From positions 25,994,635 through 26,058,634 of the forward strand of contig OX421967.1 of the NCBI GenBank assembly GCA_949128115.1: a DNA stretch of 64,000 nucleotides, in the 5' to 3' direction. Of this stretch, positions 1-12,650 are shown piece by piece. This stretch comes from Anaspis maculata (lineage: Eukaryota > Arthropoda > Insecta > Coleoptera > Scraptiidae). The notes beneath the pieces are model-generated. The model saw nothing but the letters and a program-made list of their open reading frames with translations. It was not told where the DNA came from and made no database searches. The position numbers and the translations under genes are program-made. Within the stretch, counting starts at the first letter, position 1. Each line of letters begins with the position of its first letter.

Positions 1-940
1 AAACCATTTATGTTAAATAACCTTCCCGCTGTGCCTCCGAAGTAGCAATAAAGCATAGATCCTAGATTTTTTTGATGACATGAATGACAGGAGTACGAAA
101 TTCGTGGCTCTCAACGGTACGTGAGTTTCCTCGAAGTGGAAATTTGCTGCGACCGACAGCTAACATCCTCCTGACTGGTTGGGTGGCTCTTCGCTTGTGT
201 TGGTTTGGCAGCGGCGGTACCGCAGAAAATGAAATTTACACAACTGACTACGACGGCTATAGCCTCATATTAACACCATAACATTTTTCCATAGCTCACT
301 CTAATGAAAGAAGCCGTGAAACTGTTTATGATAATTCTTTAGACATGTACCTTTTTTTTCGTTCTCACTTCTTAAAATCGCAGTTGTGTTATTCTTCAAG
401 AATTAAAAGTGTTGCAAGTTGAGGAGAGGGTGTAATAAAGGATGACTTTGGATCCTGGCTGGCGCTGGTTTCGGGTTGACCGGGGAAGTTTTCGAACCCC
501 ATTGTTACCACGCAGCCGGATAAGAAGAAAGTTCCTGTCCAAACAGGTTGTGAATAGTTGCGTTCGTAAATTTGAATTTCATGTCAGTGTGGTCAATTTT
601 TCCTTTAATTGGAACACCCAAGGCCACTTATGACTTCAATATCTGGGAAGTTTTTAATACTTACCACTGAATGAATCAGAACCAACAAAAAACAAAACTA
701 TTTCCGTAAACACGACGTTTTTTATGTGCATTGTACCCATCAAATCAATCGTTCAAAAAGGGCAGTGCTACTACAATCACTGTGGAAATTGTGAGCCTAA
801 AGGTGTTAACTTTCATTTTTTTAATTCATAAATAATGATCCATTGAAGATAGAAAACAATGCCTAATTGATATTCAAAAATATCAACACTGCTACATTGT
901 GTATAATTGAATTTTGTTACATTTTTCAAATATTTTACAG
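1..940 (+). other. Intron or flanking DNA before the terminal exon at 941
   Basis: No coding exon is recognisable here. The stretch ends in a T-rich tract and TTTTACAG, a good 3' splice acceptor, so at least its right part is the last intron of the gene whose final exon starts at 941. The short ORFs at 84-281 and 442-633 have no recognisable motif. A stretch around 283-325 resembles 63820-63865 at the other end of the window and is probably a dispersed repeat. Confidence 0.5.
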
Positions 941-1035
941 GCATGCCACCACAACAGTACGTGCCTCCTCAGGCCTACCCCCAGCCAGGCTACGCCCCAC
1001 AGATGCCCTACCCGGGGGCCTACCCCGGCATGTAA
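941..1035 (+). CDS. Terminal exon of a gene with a Pro/Tyr/Gln-rich C-terminus (5' part outside window)
   Basis: After a clear TTTTACAG acceptor the only sensible frame reads about 31 residues of proline, tyrosine, glutamine, glycine and methionine, with repeated motifs such as QQYVPPQAYPQPGY and MPYPGAYPGM, then TAA at 1033-1035. The exon is GC-rich against an AT-rich background, as expected for coding sequence. The first codon is split: the exon begins with two bases of a codon started upstream. Such low-complexity PxY tails occur in many membrane-trafficking and adaptor proteins, so the family cannot be named from this exon. No upstream exon is visible in the preceding 940 bases. Several AATAAA signals follow (about 1176, 1237, 1722), which suggests a long 3'UTR with alternative ends. 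Confidence 0.7.
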
Positions 1036-1175
1036 TATAAGGACAATTTTTAGCTAGCCAGCGCAATAGTTGAAAAGAAGAAAACCACGCAATTTCCAGG
1101 TTTTATCATTATTAGTCAAAGCGTCATCACGGTTATGTGTTTTTTTAAATAATTTTTACCATCCTCCAGAGTATA

Positions 1176-1242
1176 AATAAATATGTTATGAAAAAATACA
1201 GTCACGCTATAGAAGATACTTATATTGAAAAAATATAATAAA
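1176..1242 (+). terminator. Polyadenylation signals of the Pro/Tyr-rich gene
   Basis: AATAAA occurs at 1176-1181 and 1237-1242, within 210 bases of the stop codon at 1035. A further AATAAA at 1722-1727 could serve a longer 3'UTR. The site actually used cannot be told from sequence alone. Confidence 0.5.
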
Positions 1243-3500
1243 ATATTGAAATTGAAAATTAAATGAAAAAAAAAGGAAAAAACGAATTTGTGTGTTTGTC
1301 GCGAAACTTTGTTTGAATATAGGCTTTGGCAGGGCTTTAGTTGATCGATGATTGATTTTTATGTAAACGTCCATTATGTGTAAATGTAGGTTTTTTTTCT
1401 TCGAAGCAAAAAGTAAACAGACGAGTGCCGCAAATTAATTGTACATAATTATGTGCCCGGTGCAGCCTAAAAAGTGTGCGCTGGAAATTATATTTTGAGG
1501 AGTAGCACTCGTCTGCGTTTTTTTTTAAATTAATATTATATTATATTGTATAATCATTCCCATTTATAGTGTTATTTAATCGATGCAGAAAAATATTGAA
1601 TGTATCTATTAGATTTGTTTATTATTATTATATTATTCTTATTAACTTATATTTAATTCAGTCGCGCACGACTCTATAGTGTTATTTTATTATTATTAAT
1701 TATAATAAGCTAAGATGAGATAATAAATTGTAAATTCAAAAGTACACAGTGCCTACTTTTGTTCCTACCTGTGACAGCTCAATTTTGATTTTCGTTTGTT
1801 TTAAACAATTTAATTTGGTATTCTTCCCAAGATTTGATTAAAATCGAAACGTCAGCCATTCAACAAAAGTAAATTGTTTCATTACAGGTCCAAAATATAG
1901 ACCTTGAGGCTTGAGGAGAATGGAGAATGCCAAATTAAATTAAAAAACATGGCCGATAACCACACCACAAGCTTCAGATAATGTCTATTGATCCTTTCTT
2001 TTTACACGCAAACTTTATCGCCGTTTTATACCTTCATTTTGTTTGAGCAGTTTTGCACATCTTGCGTATCCGAGAATTGCAATTATGTTGTGCATTTCCA
2101 AAGGTAGACGGTAGACCCGGCACGTTGGGACAAAGTCCGACCCTGTGCCTTTGCTCAAAACTTTTTTCCAAGTGGGGAACCTGCAGCGTGGCTATATCGA
2201 AGCGAAACCTCGTTGGCACGAAAGTGCTTGGAGGGACATTCAATTGACGTTGAATCCCATTTCACCAATCAACGTTTTCTTTTCGATGATTTCTTTCACC
2301 GGCCCCGGCAGCCTGAGTGAAAGAGTCGCAAGTTTTATAAACGAAATAACGCATGTCACTGGGTAGTGTCTGGTCAGTTGAAGCTTTTCAAAAGATTTAA
2401 TGGTGTAATGAGTAGGTAGCAAAAATTGAAGGAATATTTGTTTTTCGCGTATTTTGGAATTTCTGCAACGGCTGTGGGAGTTGTAAACAAAACGCATGTC
2501 GGTGGGCAGTGTCTGGTTAGTTGAAATTTTTCAAGAGTCAACTGTCAGATCTGTAAAATGTGTGTATGGAATACAACTGCCAAATAAATCGACTTTCTTT
2601 CGCCATTTATACATTGAGCGGAGGCGGACTCCCAATGAACGACTTTTCCGGTTGAACATCCCTCCGAGATGTTTCGCGCGAGCGGGGCTCCGCTCAAATG
2701 TCGTGTATTCCAACCCAATCAAAACTGTCCCGCCTCTTGTATGAAACGAGTTTGTTAAACGTTTAGCTTCTGCACAGCACAGCCGAAGCCTTCCTTGAAT
2801 CCCCTTATTATCGTTGCCGCTTCGTTCACTGTTCAGTCAGTAATCGACTGCACATCAAAGTGCAAACACTACACTGCTGCTTCATTGTTATTACTGGTGG
2901 GCGTAACTTTAAGGTAACACGTTTTTACAATTACTTCCATTACGGCGAGTAAATGCCACCCTCTTTATGCCTACCACCCATGTAATGAAATTAATTTTAT
3001 ACTCGCTTAAATTTTGTATTAAATGAAAAAAAAAAAATATAACTGCTGCAGAGCAGCTTAAAAGTGAAAAACCGGTATGTTTACCTATACCTATGTGTTT
3101 TTCCATGTGGGTATTTATTTATACTAGCCGTTTATGGTTAACTAGCACCGTTTCGAAATTATGGACGAAATACCGATGCGGCTTTATTCTCTTTTCTACC
3201 AGCAAAAATCTTCAAATTCATAGAAAATGTTCCAAGGTGTAGTTGTTCATTTTAAAGTCAAATTTAGTTCTCTCTTGCTGGTGTGTAATTAACAGGCACT
3301 TCTTCAATTTGTGTGAAGGTCATTGCGCGATCGATGGCAAACGACAAAGTTGACTTTGATAATAGGAATTCGGAAATCAGAGGAATAATCGAGGATTTGT
3401 TAAGCTAGGTTATGGATTTTGCTTGTTCTTATCTAAGTTCTGTTCATGGTAGGTTAGGTAGGTCCCTCTCCTGCTTATACTTGAATTAGGTACATAATGA
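1243..3500. other. AT-rich 3'UTR and intergenic DNA
   Basis: The first part (to about 1750) is very AT-rich with TTATTATTA runs and is probably 3'UTR. The stretch 2034-2750 has short overlapping ORFs on both strands with no family motif. Nothing else is supported. Confidence 0.4.
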
Positions 3501-3660
3501 TATATTATTTCACGAGTTTAATAAGGCGTAAATATTATCACACTCCTTTTATTCCTTTTGGAGCACTCACACGACTACGTTTTACGGTACGACGAGCTTG
3601 CGAGGAGGGCCCCAAAAGGAAGGAGTGTGACAAAACGTCTTATTAAACTAGTGTAATATA
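3501..3660. mobile_element. Hairpin MITE, about 160 bp
   Basis: The left end reads TATATTATTTCACGAGTTTA and the right end reads back as its near-complement, ending TTAAACTAGTGTAATATA. The inner arms CACACTCCTTTT and AAAAGGAAGGAGTGTG also pair. The whole segment can therefore fold into one stem, which is typical of a non-autonomous miniature inverted-repeat element. Confidence 0.7.
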
Positions 3661-4055
3661 CTATTTCATCTCCTCTGTCCTAATAATTGATTAATAATTA
3701 ATGAGCAATTATTGCTCGGAAATTCAAAATTCTAGCTGCCAAAAATAGAAATGTTCGATAAGTGACACTTCGCGACTAACGTTCGCCTACCCTACTTTCT
3801 ATAGTAAATCTAGTGGCAATAAATTATTTCTTTTGGTTGGAAAGCGGTTTAACAATATGCTCTTTTTCGACACTGCATTCAGGACCTATCTAGTCTCCAT
3901 TGTTAAACCAAAGTAGATAGATGTATTTGTAATTTGAATAAACAAATAATAGCTATGGGAATAACGGATGAAGTACTTGGGTATTCACGATTTTAAAATC
4001 TTGCGACGCCCTCTGGCGTTGTGATTATGACTCACCCTGTATCGTTAGCAAAAAT

Positions 4056-4674
4056 TCAGTGCACACCTACTAGTTAATGATTTTTATTGATTTGTCTAGC
4101 ACAAACAGTTCCCCAAAACCACTTTGAATAACGTAATTAGTGAGGGGCGAAGTCTCAACCTTTGACTTCCCCAGACCTTTAATTTTGAAATTGGGGTGGG
4201 GGAGTGAAGGGGTGAATTTGGCTGACACTTTTTACATAGAAATATTTTCTCCCTCGATGCTGTGCAGGATGACGTTGACTGTACTGAAAGAATTGATAGG
4301 TCAAGAATATTGAATTAGAAACTCAATAGAATTTTAGAAAGAGGGGGGGGGGGGTGTTAAAAATTATAAGAATAATTTTTAGAAAGAGAATTAATTGCTC
4401 TTTGATTTGATTTATCGCATTTATCACGAGGTGGGTAATGTCATTTGAATTTAGAAGTTGGGGCGGATGGGGGTGAGGAGGCCAAAGATATAAATTCGCC
4501 AATGTATGTTTCAGATGTCCCCCTCGATATAAAAATCGACCTGTCCGAGCTTTTTTCAAAAAAGTGAGGTGAAATTCCCAAAAACCTATCTGTTGTGTTT
4601 TCGTTGGGCCATCCTGTATACCGCTCTGGACTCGGAAATCGGAATGCGATACTTTCAAGACACCCCCTGTATAG
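4056..4674. mobile_element. Truncated copy of a MITE family shared with 51406-51773 and 12490-12650
   Basis: The right end carries GCTCTGGACTCGG, then GCGATACTTTCAAGACACC and CCTGTA, matching the inverted copy at 51406-51773. The interior (AACAGTTCCCCAAAACCACTT) matches both other copies. The left TIR is missing, and extra sequence with a poly-G tract (4343-4352) lies inside. No coding potential is evident. Confidence 0.6.
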
Positions 4675-4998
4675 GTCGTTAAGTATTTAAAAGTAAATAG
4701 ATTATCGCTTCATAATCCAATGGTTATGGATGAAATAATTGCTTGCATTACCGCAATATGTTTATACAAAACCGTAAAAATTATGGGTACTTATAGTACT
4801 TACCAATTTGCCGCGAAAAACATCACCGTAATCTTGAATTACATCATTATTAGGTATTACAGTGCAAAAAGCAGTACCTACCTATAAGTACCTACCCCAT
4901 TTAAAATGCAATTTTTTTTACCAGCCGATTTTTTTTATGGCGGTTCTGTATCAAACTCGTTGAATTTTAAAGGTCGTTTAAAAATGAGCTCATCATAA

Positions 4999-6548
4999 TA
5001 CAGGGTGTCCACGGTTTAAGTGCCTAACTGTAGGGTTGTATTCTTTGGCCAAGTACAAGAAAATTCTTCCAATAATTTTTTTTCTTTCGGGCTTCAGTTT
5101 CCAAGTTACAGGGTGTCAAACAATTAGAAAATAAAATCTTTTTTTGCTATAGTAGGTTCACTTGTACCGTGATTCTAGTAGGCTGGGCAAATTTCACAGT
5201 TTGGCATTGTAGACTTCACGTCCAACCGCCTAGTGTACGCCTGAGCGTCTGGCTTCGAAAGATAGGTTATGTTGGTGTGATGGTGTGTTGACTGTTGCTG
5301 TCAAAAATGAAAAATTTACCGAAATCAATTTTGCAAATTGCAAATATGGAGTGGATGTAGTTCATCTTTCACAAGTTCCGCAAATTTCTTGTTCCAGTAC
5401 GATGTCCTGAGCAGTGAAATCAAGTATCAACGCCGATGAATCCCATCCCTACAAAAATTAGGAGGGTTCAGCTTCCCATCGTTTCCAGCCTTCCAGAGTG
5501 TGGGTACTTCTTTTAAAAACCAGGAATAGTTCACAATGCTTCCATATTATGTGGTTTTTGAAAATAGATTCACGTCTTCTCCGCAAAGCTGAACGTTATG
5601 GGGTACATGCCCAGCACTTATTCCGCCCATTTTTTCTCCCAGAAGCGAGTTCTTGATGGCACTCTCGAGGACTTTAAAATGGGCACTGGACGTTATTGTT
5701 CAAGACACAAGCTGAGGCGCAAACACAGTTTTCACAGTAATGGGCATAATTTCACCACAATTTTCATGAAACTCGTGATTTTCAGTCTATTTGACACTCG
5801 ATTTGACAAACGGTAAAGTTGTTGATCTTGTCGTCAAGCTTAAACTTTCAAAAATCAATGCAACCAACTGCCAAGTTCTAGGGAGTTTTCAAATATCAGA
5901 TTTGAAAACTTAGAAACAAAATCTCACAGCCAACTAGAATCACGGTACAAGTGAACCTACTATACAACTTAGTAACTACTATTTTAACGAAAACCAAACT
6001 TGGTACTATTGATAGACTATTAATCAGCTTTCATTTAGGGTTCACCATTACTTTGTTGAAAAACCAGTGGCGTAGATATTAGGGTTGCCCACCAATTAAC
6101 CCCGGTTATCTGCACGCCACTGAAATAAAATCAATCTTTGATAACATTTTCTGATTTCCCGGACAATTCTAAGCAAAAAAGGTACTCTTTGTCTGAAGCT
6201 CTAAAGTCAACCATTTTCGAGAGAAACGGCATTTTATGCTGAAAAATATGAAAATCGATCATAACAATAAATTGACTGATAAGACTTCTGTGAGCTGCAG
6301 TATTATTGAAAGTATTAAAATAACTGAAAAGAAGACTTATTAGAAATCATTGCTCTTGTTCAGTATTACTCACACTAATTACAAGATAATTTATTGAAAA
6401 ATAAGTTGACAACTTTTTTTCTAATTTTTTGACACCCTGTAACTTGAAAACTGAAGCCCGAAAAAAAAAATTATGGGGAAAATTTACTTGCATTTGGCCA
6501 AAGAATACAACCCTATAGTTAGAGCACTTAAATCGTGGACACCCTGTA
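4999..6548. mobile_element. TIR element, outer member of a nested pair
   Basis: The termini TACAGGGTGTCCAC and GTGGACACCCTGTA are perfect inverted repeats. The inverted match continues for about 140 bp (4999-5125 and 6415-6548), including GGGTTGTATTCTTTGGCCAA and its complement. The interior has no transposase-like ORF. A second inverted-repeat element sits inside (5148-5964). Confidence 0.75.
5148..5964. mobile_element. Inner TIR element inserted in the 4999-6548 element
   Basis: It starts TATAGTAGGTTCACTTGTAC and ends with the exact reverse complement, giving a 31-bp perfect TIR. The same terminus occurs a third time at 6547, directly abutting the right end of the outer element, without a partner. 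The short ORF at 5598-5816 shows no known motif, so the element is probably non-autonomous. Confidence 0.75.
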
Positions 6549-6772
6549 TAGTAGGTTCACTTGTACTGTGACTCTAGTTGGCGGGACAAATTTTCTACTT
6601 TAGCATTGTAGGCTTGCCGCCTTTTTACCTGGTGTGAAACTGACTTCTCCAGAAGTGAAGTTTATATTTCTTATCAAATTGATATTAAAATCTTGGAAAA
6701 CTGATCTTGTCTTACGTGGAAATGCGACTAGAGGGGCGCAGAACTGTATTACCGTCATTTAGACACCTGGAT

Positions 6773-6951
6773 ACATATCCTTGAAAGTGTGGGAGAGACT
6801 CCCTGGGAGTTTTATATAATCCGTACTACACTGTTGTAGCTAAAGTTGCCTAAAAAACACGATTTTAGGCAACATTCGCTGCATCACTGTACTCCGAAAT
6901 GTATTTTACTCCCAGGGAGTTTCTCTCACTTTCAAGAATAGCTACCCAGAA
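6773..6951. mobile_element. Hairpin MITE, copy A of the family also at 58775-58955
   Basis: The arms CTTGAAAGTGTGGGAGAGAC and the complement of TCTCTCACTTTCAAG pair. The inner blocks CCCTGGGAG, GTAGTACGG/CCGTACTAC-type and TTGCCTAAAA..TTTTAGGCAA continue the stem. Copy B at 58775-58955 shares the same order of blocks. Confidence 0.75.
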
Positions 6952-7067
6952 CTCTACGGGGCCGCCTTCAATTTAAGTCATCTTGACGGCGGCCATTCAA
7001 GGCCGACAAAAACTCGTTCCGCCAAGGTTCAAAAAGCGAAAGCAAATTGAAAACTGAAGGTACTCAC

Positions 7068-7252
7068 ATGAATTTCGGTCCAATACGCAACTTAAAGCGG
7101 CTGGGTTCTTTGAAATTTGGTTTAATTGACTTTTTACACGTAAATCCTGCTGCAACAGCAGGCCTGCTGGGATGTTCCTTGTCTTGCCAATAGTTCTTCA
7201 TGACTCGGCGTGTATTTCCGACTGGAAGAGGTGTAAGGATTGATGATTCCAT
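7068..7252 (-). CDS. Orphan candidate first coding exon, unknown protein
   Basis: On the minus strand an ATG at 7252-7250 opens a frame of about 61 codons that runs to 7068, where AAATTCAT is followed by GTGAGT, a near-ideal 5' splice donor. In the genomic frame the stop lies immediately after the donor, as expected for an exon read into its intron. The peptide is basic and Ser/Pro-rich, with pieces such as MESSILTPLPVGNTRR and FKLRIGPKF. I do not recognise a family. No convincing partner exon lies between 1 and 7067 on this strand, so the rest would be beyond the window or in exons too short to see. It could be a chance ORF. Confidence 0.35.
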
Positions 7253-7299
7253 AGGACTCCTTTTTTTGGACGAAGGACTAGTATTTTTCAAGTTTCAAT

Positions 7300-9103
7300 C
7301 ACGTAGTAAAGTATAACCGGCTTCGAGAGGTAGAAATATTTTTGACACCTGCCAAATGTCAAAGCTGCTTCGATTGATTTGTTCATTGGCGGAAATTAAA
7401 AACAGGTCGAAAAATTACTACATTTTCCATTTTTACAATGCTTAACGAACCGTGATTTTTTTTGCGTGTTTCACGGTTTACAAAGTTTACCCGCTGGGTG
7501 GTTGACTACCTGCTGTCGACCCCAATAAAAAATTAAGCATGTCGTTGTCACATTTTTCGAAGTTTTCTTGATCATCGTTGCATTCAGAAAAAAATTCTCA
7601 TCAGATTCAGTCGAAACCATACGTTACCATTTGAAGCCAGTTATTATTGTTGCTTAGAAGCAAATTTTTTAGATCGAAATTTTTTTTGTTTGCCAGATTA
7701 TTACTTGCGTTGAACCATTTGATTTGATGTTTGTTGATGTTTGAATTTTGCAAATTGGGTAACAAATAACGATCCTACAACAATTATAACCATTTTCATC
7801 ACTCTGTATAAGAGCCTGATAAGAGCTATCAGTATGTAAGATGTATTGACATTGACATGACGTTTTTGTTAAATGGCCACTTAATTTGAGAATTTAGTTT
7901 TTTGTTGAATAGGTATATATATTTGCCTTGACATAGAAAATAAAATACTTGACGCACACATTTTTCAACAAACAGCTCCTACAGGAACGGCATGCTTCTG
8001 ACTACAGAGGTATCTCACCCTAGAAGCGAAGCACTTTTGACTACAGGGATGCCTCACCCTGTGGTCAGAAGTGCCTCCGTCCCACAAAAAGGCTACAAAA
8101 TATTGTAGAATTAAAATGATGCGACGTTACCCATTTACCTACGTCCAGTATCTTCAAATACGCCTCTGGTTAACACATTAACAGTATAATGAACTACACA
8201 TTCAAATAAAACTGCGACGACGTTATACACTTCAGTATTATTATTATAATTTTTATAACGTGTTCTCTATTACATACAACAATTCCTACATTCTGGGTAA
8301 TAATAAGAACGTTGTGCACAGATACAGGAAGCATTCAAGAAACTGTATATCCAAGACCACGCCAGTGTGACGAGGAAACTTAAAATGCAAAGCTACAGGG
8401 TGTCACAGAATTGATGTCTGAGGAAGTAACCGTTAAGTCCTTAGTTAACTTCATGACTACCTATAGAGGTTTCTTTCTTCGAAATTCAACGGTTTGTTTA
8501 TGAACACTTAGCCTCTTCCCTGATTGAATTTTAGTGAAATTCGAATTCACGGAATCATTCAAAACAAATCTCTAGCAAGTTACAGTCGAATACCTCAACC
8601 CGTGAATGAATAATTCATGAAAAAAATGTGAAAAAGTCAAAGTTTGAAGAGCTGTAAGCTCCTTCGCGGGGCCGAAGCCTTCTTGAAACCAATTCAATAG
8701 GCGTCACGATATGAATCGGGGTATCTACGGTTGCTTATTCCGACATCAGTTCTGGGACACTCCCTGCACCTTTACATCGTTTTGATTTGAAACAAGAATT
8801 TTTTTTGATTATCCAGCACAAACTAGTGGTTTAAGTTTATTTTGCATATAAAAATTGTTGACAATAAACTAAAAATTTAAAAATAGCAATTCGAAGCATC
8901 AAAGTAAGCGTGTGCATTTAAATGGCGCAATCATGCAATTATTATTCCTCCAGCTATCATGATAATAATAATTTTCCTTGAATAACAGGTAATCATAAAT
9001 TGTTGTAATACTTTTCATTGAATAATTTTCGAAGTTTGTTTATGTCCTTATGTTAGATCAATAATTCTTTTATTGACAATTTGCTGTCATTCAGAAAAAG
9101 AGT
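7300..9103. other. Intergenic DNA, no gene seen
   Basis: AT-rich sequence without open frames of coding character. A short imperfect inverted repeat (7990-8075, arms around GCTTCTGACTACAG and CTGTGGTCAGAAG) and TACAGGGTGTCAC at about 8394 hint at further decayed TIR elements. Confidence 0.4.
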
Positions 9104-9723
9104 TACAGGGTGTTCACGCGAGACGGATACACCTCCCCCCCCTCATAAAAACTTTCCCTTCATGATAATTCAAAAAGAAAAAATTCGTACTTTCTGAATA
9201 TGTCAAGTATAATTTTCCATTTCGTGCCATATAGAGGTTGTCGCAATTTTTGTGTATTTTTTTCGAAACACCTAATTATTCATCACCACAATCAATGCAC
9301 AATGTTATCGTGATTACAAAAATGCATGCTGCCATTTCTATTGTTTTCTAAATCATTCATCATTCTCAAAAAAAAATTGTAATTTTTGTAGAGAAATGTG
9401 TATGTATTAAAAATAGAAAAAATATTTTCAAAATAATTTTTTGGGACGCTGTTGTAAATTTTTTAATCTATTTTTTTGAGTGTCATGTATTTTTGTAATC
9501 AGGATAACAATGTACATCGATTGTGGCAATGAGATACAAAATATTTCGAAAAAATGCAAAAAAATTGCGGCACCGGCACTGTATGTAGCACGAAATGGAA
9601 AATTATGCTCGACAGATTCAGAAACTGCGGAAAAAATTGTTCCAGAAAAGTTTTTTCTTTTTTAAATTGTCATGAAGGGAAAGTTTTAAATGGGGGGTAT
9701 CCGTCTCGCGTGAACAGCCCGTA
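9104..9723. mobile_element. Long inverted repeat (foldback-type) element, 620 bp
   Basis: The left terminus TACAGGGTGTTCACGCGAGA and the right terminus TCTCGCGTGAACAGCCCGTA are inverted. Pairing continues through GTATCC, CTTTCCCTTCATGA/TCATGAAGGGAAAG, ATTTCGTGC/GCACGAAAT and TTTTTGTAATC/GATTACAAAA to near the centre around 9420. The overlapping ORFs at 9480-9739 are by-products of the palindrome. Confidence 0.75.
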
Positions 9724-12489
9724 CCCATCCACCTACTGAAATGAAAAGTATTACATACATTTACTTACTTACTTACATACAATGGTATTACTGTTTTAAA
9801 CAGAGATGCATATATTGCTCTTTTTCACACCTTATCGATTGAATAATAATACATCTGCGAATAAACTGATGGTTCAACTCGGATTTCATTCTTTCCGAAA
9901 GGACGCTTAACTAGAAGAAAAAAAATCGGAAGTATTGTGGTGCCACAGCTGAGGCCATGATTTTTTCATGATTCAAATTGTTGACGGTTTCTAGTGTGAC
10001 TGAAAAAATGAATTAGAAGAATAATCCCAAGAATAATGCACTTATGATACTTTTTTTCCAATGGAAAACTCAGATTCGGCATGGAACTTCCTCAGGAAGA
10101 ATAGTGTAGTGGCAATGCTACTAATTTCGAACTTTTGTAATAATTTTTTTTTTAAATTGATAAATCTGAAAATTTTGACTGTTTTCTTTGTTTGCACATT
10201 TGAAAATCCAATAGCAACTCTTCAAGAAATTGCATGCCGAATTTGACTTTTCTATTTAAAAAAGTGACAAAAGTGTTTTCTACTAATCCACTTTTTCAGA
10301 AGCATCAGAAACCCCTTGGTGGCCATTAAAAATAATGGAAGGGTGGACCATTCTACATGTATTCGGATTTTCGTCCCAATTTCATCTAATTATTAACTTG
10401 CGGTAGGTGGCATTGGACTTAGGTCTCAGGTATTTCCGAAGAGATTTTCCGTTGTTATTGTTTCTCCTACCTAATGACGTCTTTTTTTCGGTCATAACCT
10501 TATCCATGATGATTTGTGGTTTAAATTGTTATTCGTAGATCAGTCTTCAATCAACGTGGTTCCTCAACTTTTTTGGACTTAGACACGATAGGCTAGGATC
10601 ATTATTTGATTCCTCCTGTTAGGGAGGGGAGTACATTTTGACGTCCAAAACTTTTTCATGTAATTGCAATAAAATTGTGATAGAAAAAATTTACCAAGTA
10701 CGTAAATTGATCATTGTAATAAATGAACAGTCGATAATAATTTATTACAGGCTGGGAAATACTAATTATTTCACGATTGTTTCAACTTTATATCTATACA
10801 TTCTATGATATCAAGAGCCTGTCATATGATGAATATAAGTAGGTATCTTCCAACGTTGTAGTTTGTAGTTGTTACATTCCTTGAAGTCTTTTGAATGGGT
10901 GTGTTAATGTCTTATCAGGATAACGAATTTTGTGTTTATAATTTGATACCAAGGCAAAAATTCAACCAGCATATGTGAACTTGACCTTGATGTTTCCAGC
11001 GTTAATGCAGAGAAGTTAATGACCGTTAGATAATTTTAAGAAAAACTAAAGACAGAAGCAAGATGGTAAAAACTAAAATACAGTGTTTTCGTATACATTA
11101 GGTAATCGTATCTTTCGACCATTTCCATGACAGTGAAAAAGGAACATGCATGCGCATACCTGATGTAGGTGGGCTAACTATTCAACGTACCCAATTGAAT
11201 TTTAAATTTATAACACTTTATGCAAAACTTATACGAGGGCAGGCACCGTTTTGGGCGAAAGATGTCTAGACTTGAGCCACGTGTGTTTTGTGGATTCTTT
11301 TGATTATTACATACAACGCCCATGATTATTAGAGCTATAACAGTGGGAGGATAAAATGTGGGATATCGGATCAAAAAGAGGAATCCCTGGCTGAAAACTG
11401 AAAATTTCACAATAATATTGATTTTATATCTATTTACGATATATTATATCTCCACCATCAGTGAAAGAATAGTAGGCAGCACTAAAAATCGCAGGAATTT
11501 TGAAATCAACAATTTTCATCTGATTGCGTTCGAATTCATGATGTGGATGAAGAAGCAAAGAATCGACACGTCAGATTATTATCATGTATCTAAATCCCAA
11601 ATCCCACTGTCAATGGCAACCGAATAAACTGGATACAAACTACAAAATTGACGGCTGTCACTTCGGACTTCTTTTTTGTAACAATCAGCGAAATATCACT
11701 CGTGCTTGATATGCTCCCTGATAATTTTGGCCAAGCGTGTTTTTTCGGGCTGGTTTATCCTAGATAAATGCCCTCCTCCTACGGGGACAGGCATTTATCG
11801 TTACAACGAGAACTCGCGATCGCTTGGCCCAAATTATCGAGAAAATCTAACCACTTGTGATATTACCGTTGGAAAGAATCGACGATTTTTGGTGATAACT
11901 ACCACATACCTACATGAAAAAATTCCAACTCGTTCGAGGGCCATTCTCGTTACAGAATCGTGATGTTTCAGTGCACTATTATATGGGTGACGTCACGTTT
12001 TTTTTCCTCATACCTACAACTACTCACAAACCTAATGCAGCCAATTAGAACAACCAAATCAGACTGCCACGTTACTCATTTTCAGTCATCCAAAAAATCA
12101 TACTAGCAAGTAAAAACAGCACACTAATAGCACCGGATTGACATATTTTTTGGGCCTACGGTTATTTTGAGATTGAAAAAGACTGTATTTGCATTTGTTC
12201 CTATTATTCTCAGTTACACCGACGAGGCCTCTTCTTTGATCCACGACTGTGCAGCGCACTCTGTGCAATACAGGGTACATAAATCACAAAAACCCAGTTT
12301 TCCTCATTTGTGCCTGTAAAATATCCCATTGGTCCCTTAAATAATCTAGAGCGCGATAGGTATGACTCTGCTTGTTTCCATAGAAATTCTTTTATTTGCT
12401 TTTTTGAAGGAAAATGAATTTTTTGAGATTAATGAATGACACTGTAGATTGAATAGAAGTTTAGTGGTTGATATTGCTTACCGATTATC
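9724..12489. other. Intergenic DNA, no gene seen
   Basis: AT-rich. The ORFs at 11174-11410, 11358-11627 and 11706-11963 overlap one another on opposite strands and show no motif. A weak imperfect hairpin lies at 11719-11841 (GATAATTTTGGCCAAGCG paired with CGCTTGGCCCAAATTATC). Confidence 0.4.
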
Positions 12490-12650
12490 ATAAACAGTTC
12501 CTAAAAATCACTTCGGATCACGTAAATAGAGGGCAGCAGAGTCCCACACTTTGACAATAACAGAAATCTTTTTTTTTTTAATTTTTTCTGTGTTTTTGAG
12601 TGGATTCTGTGTTATCGCTCTAGACTAGGACTGCGATACTTTTGAGACTC
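12490..12650. mobile_element. Partial MITE copy (family of 51406-51773)
   Basis: The order of blocks AACAGTTCC, ATCACTTCGGAT, TAGAGGGCAGC, GTCCCACACTTTGA, then CGCTCTAGACTAGGACTGCG and ATACTTTTGAGAC follows the reverse complement of the copy at 51406-51773. The ACAGGGTG end is degraded and the other TIR is absent. Confidence 0.55.

Noticed and set aside
4323..4658. 111-aa minus-strand ORF
   Set aside because: Crosses a poly-G tract inside a truncated MITE, with no motif.
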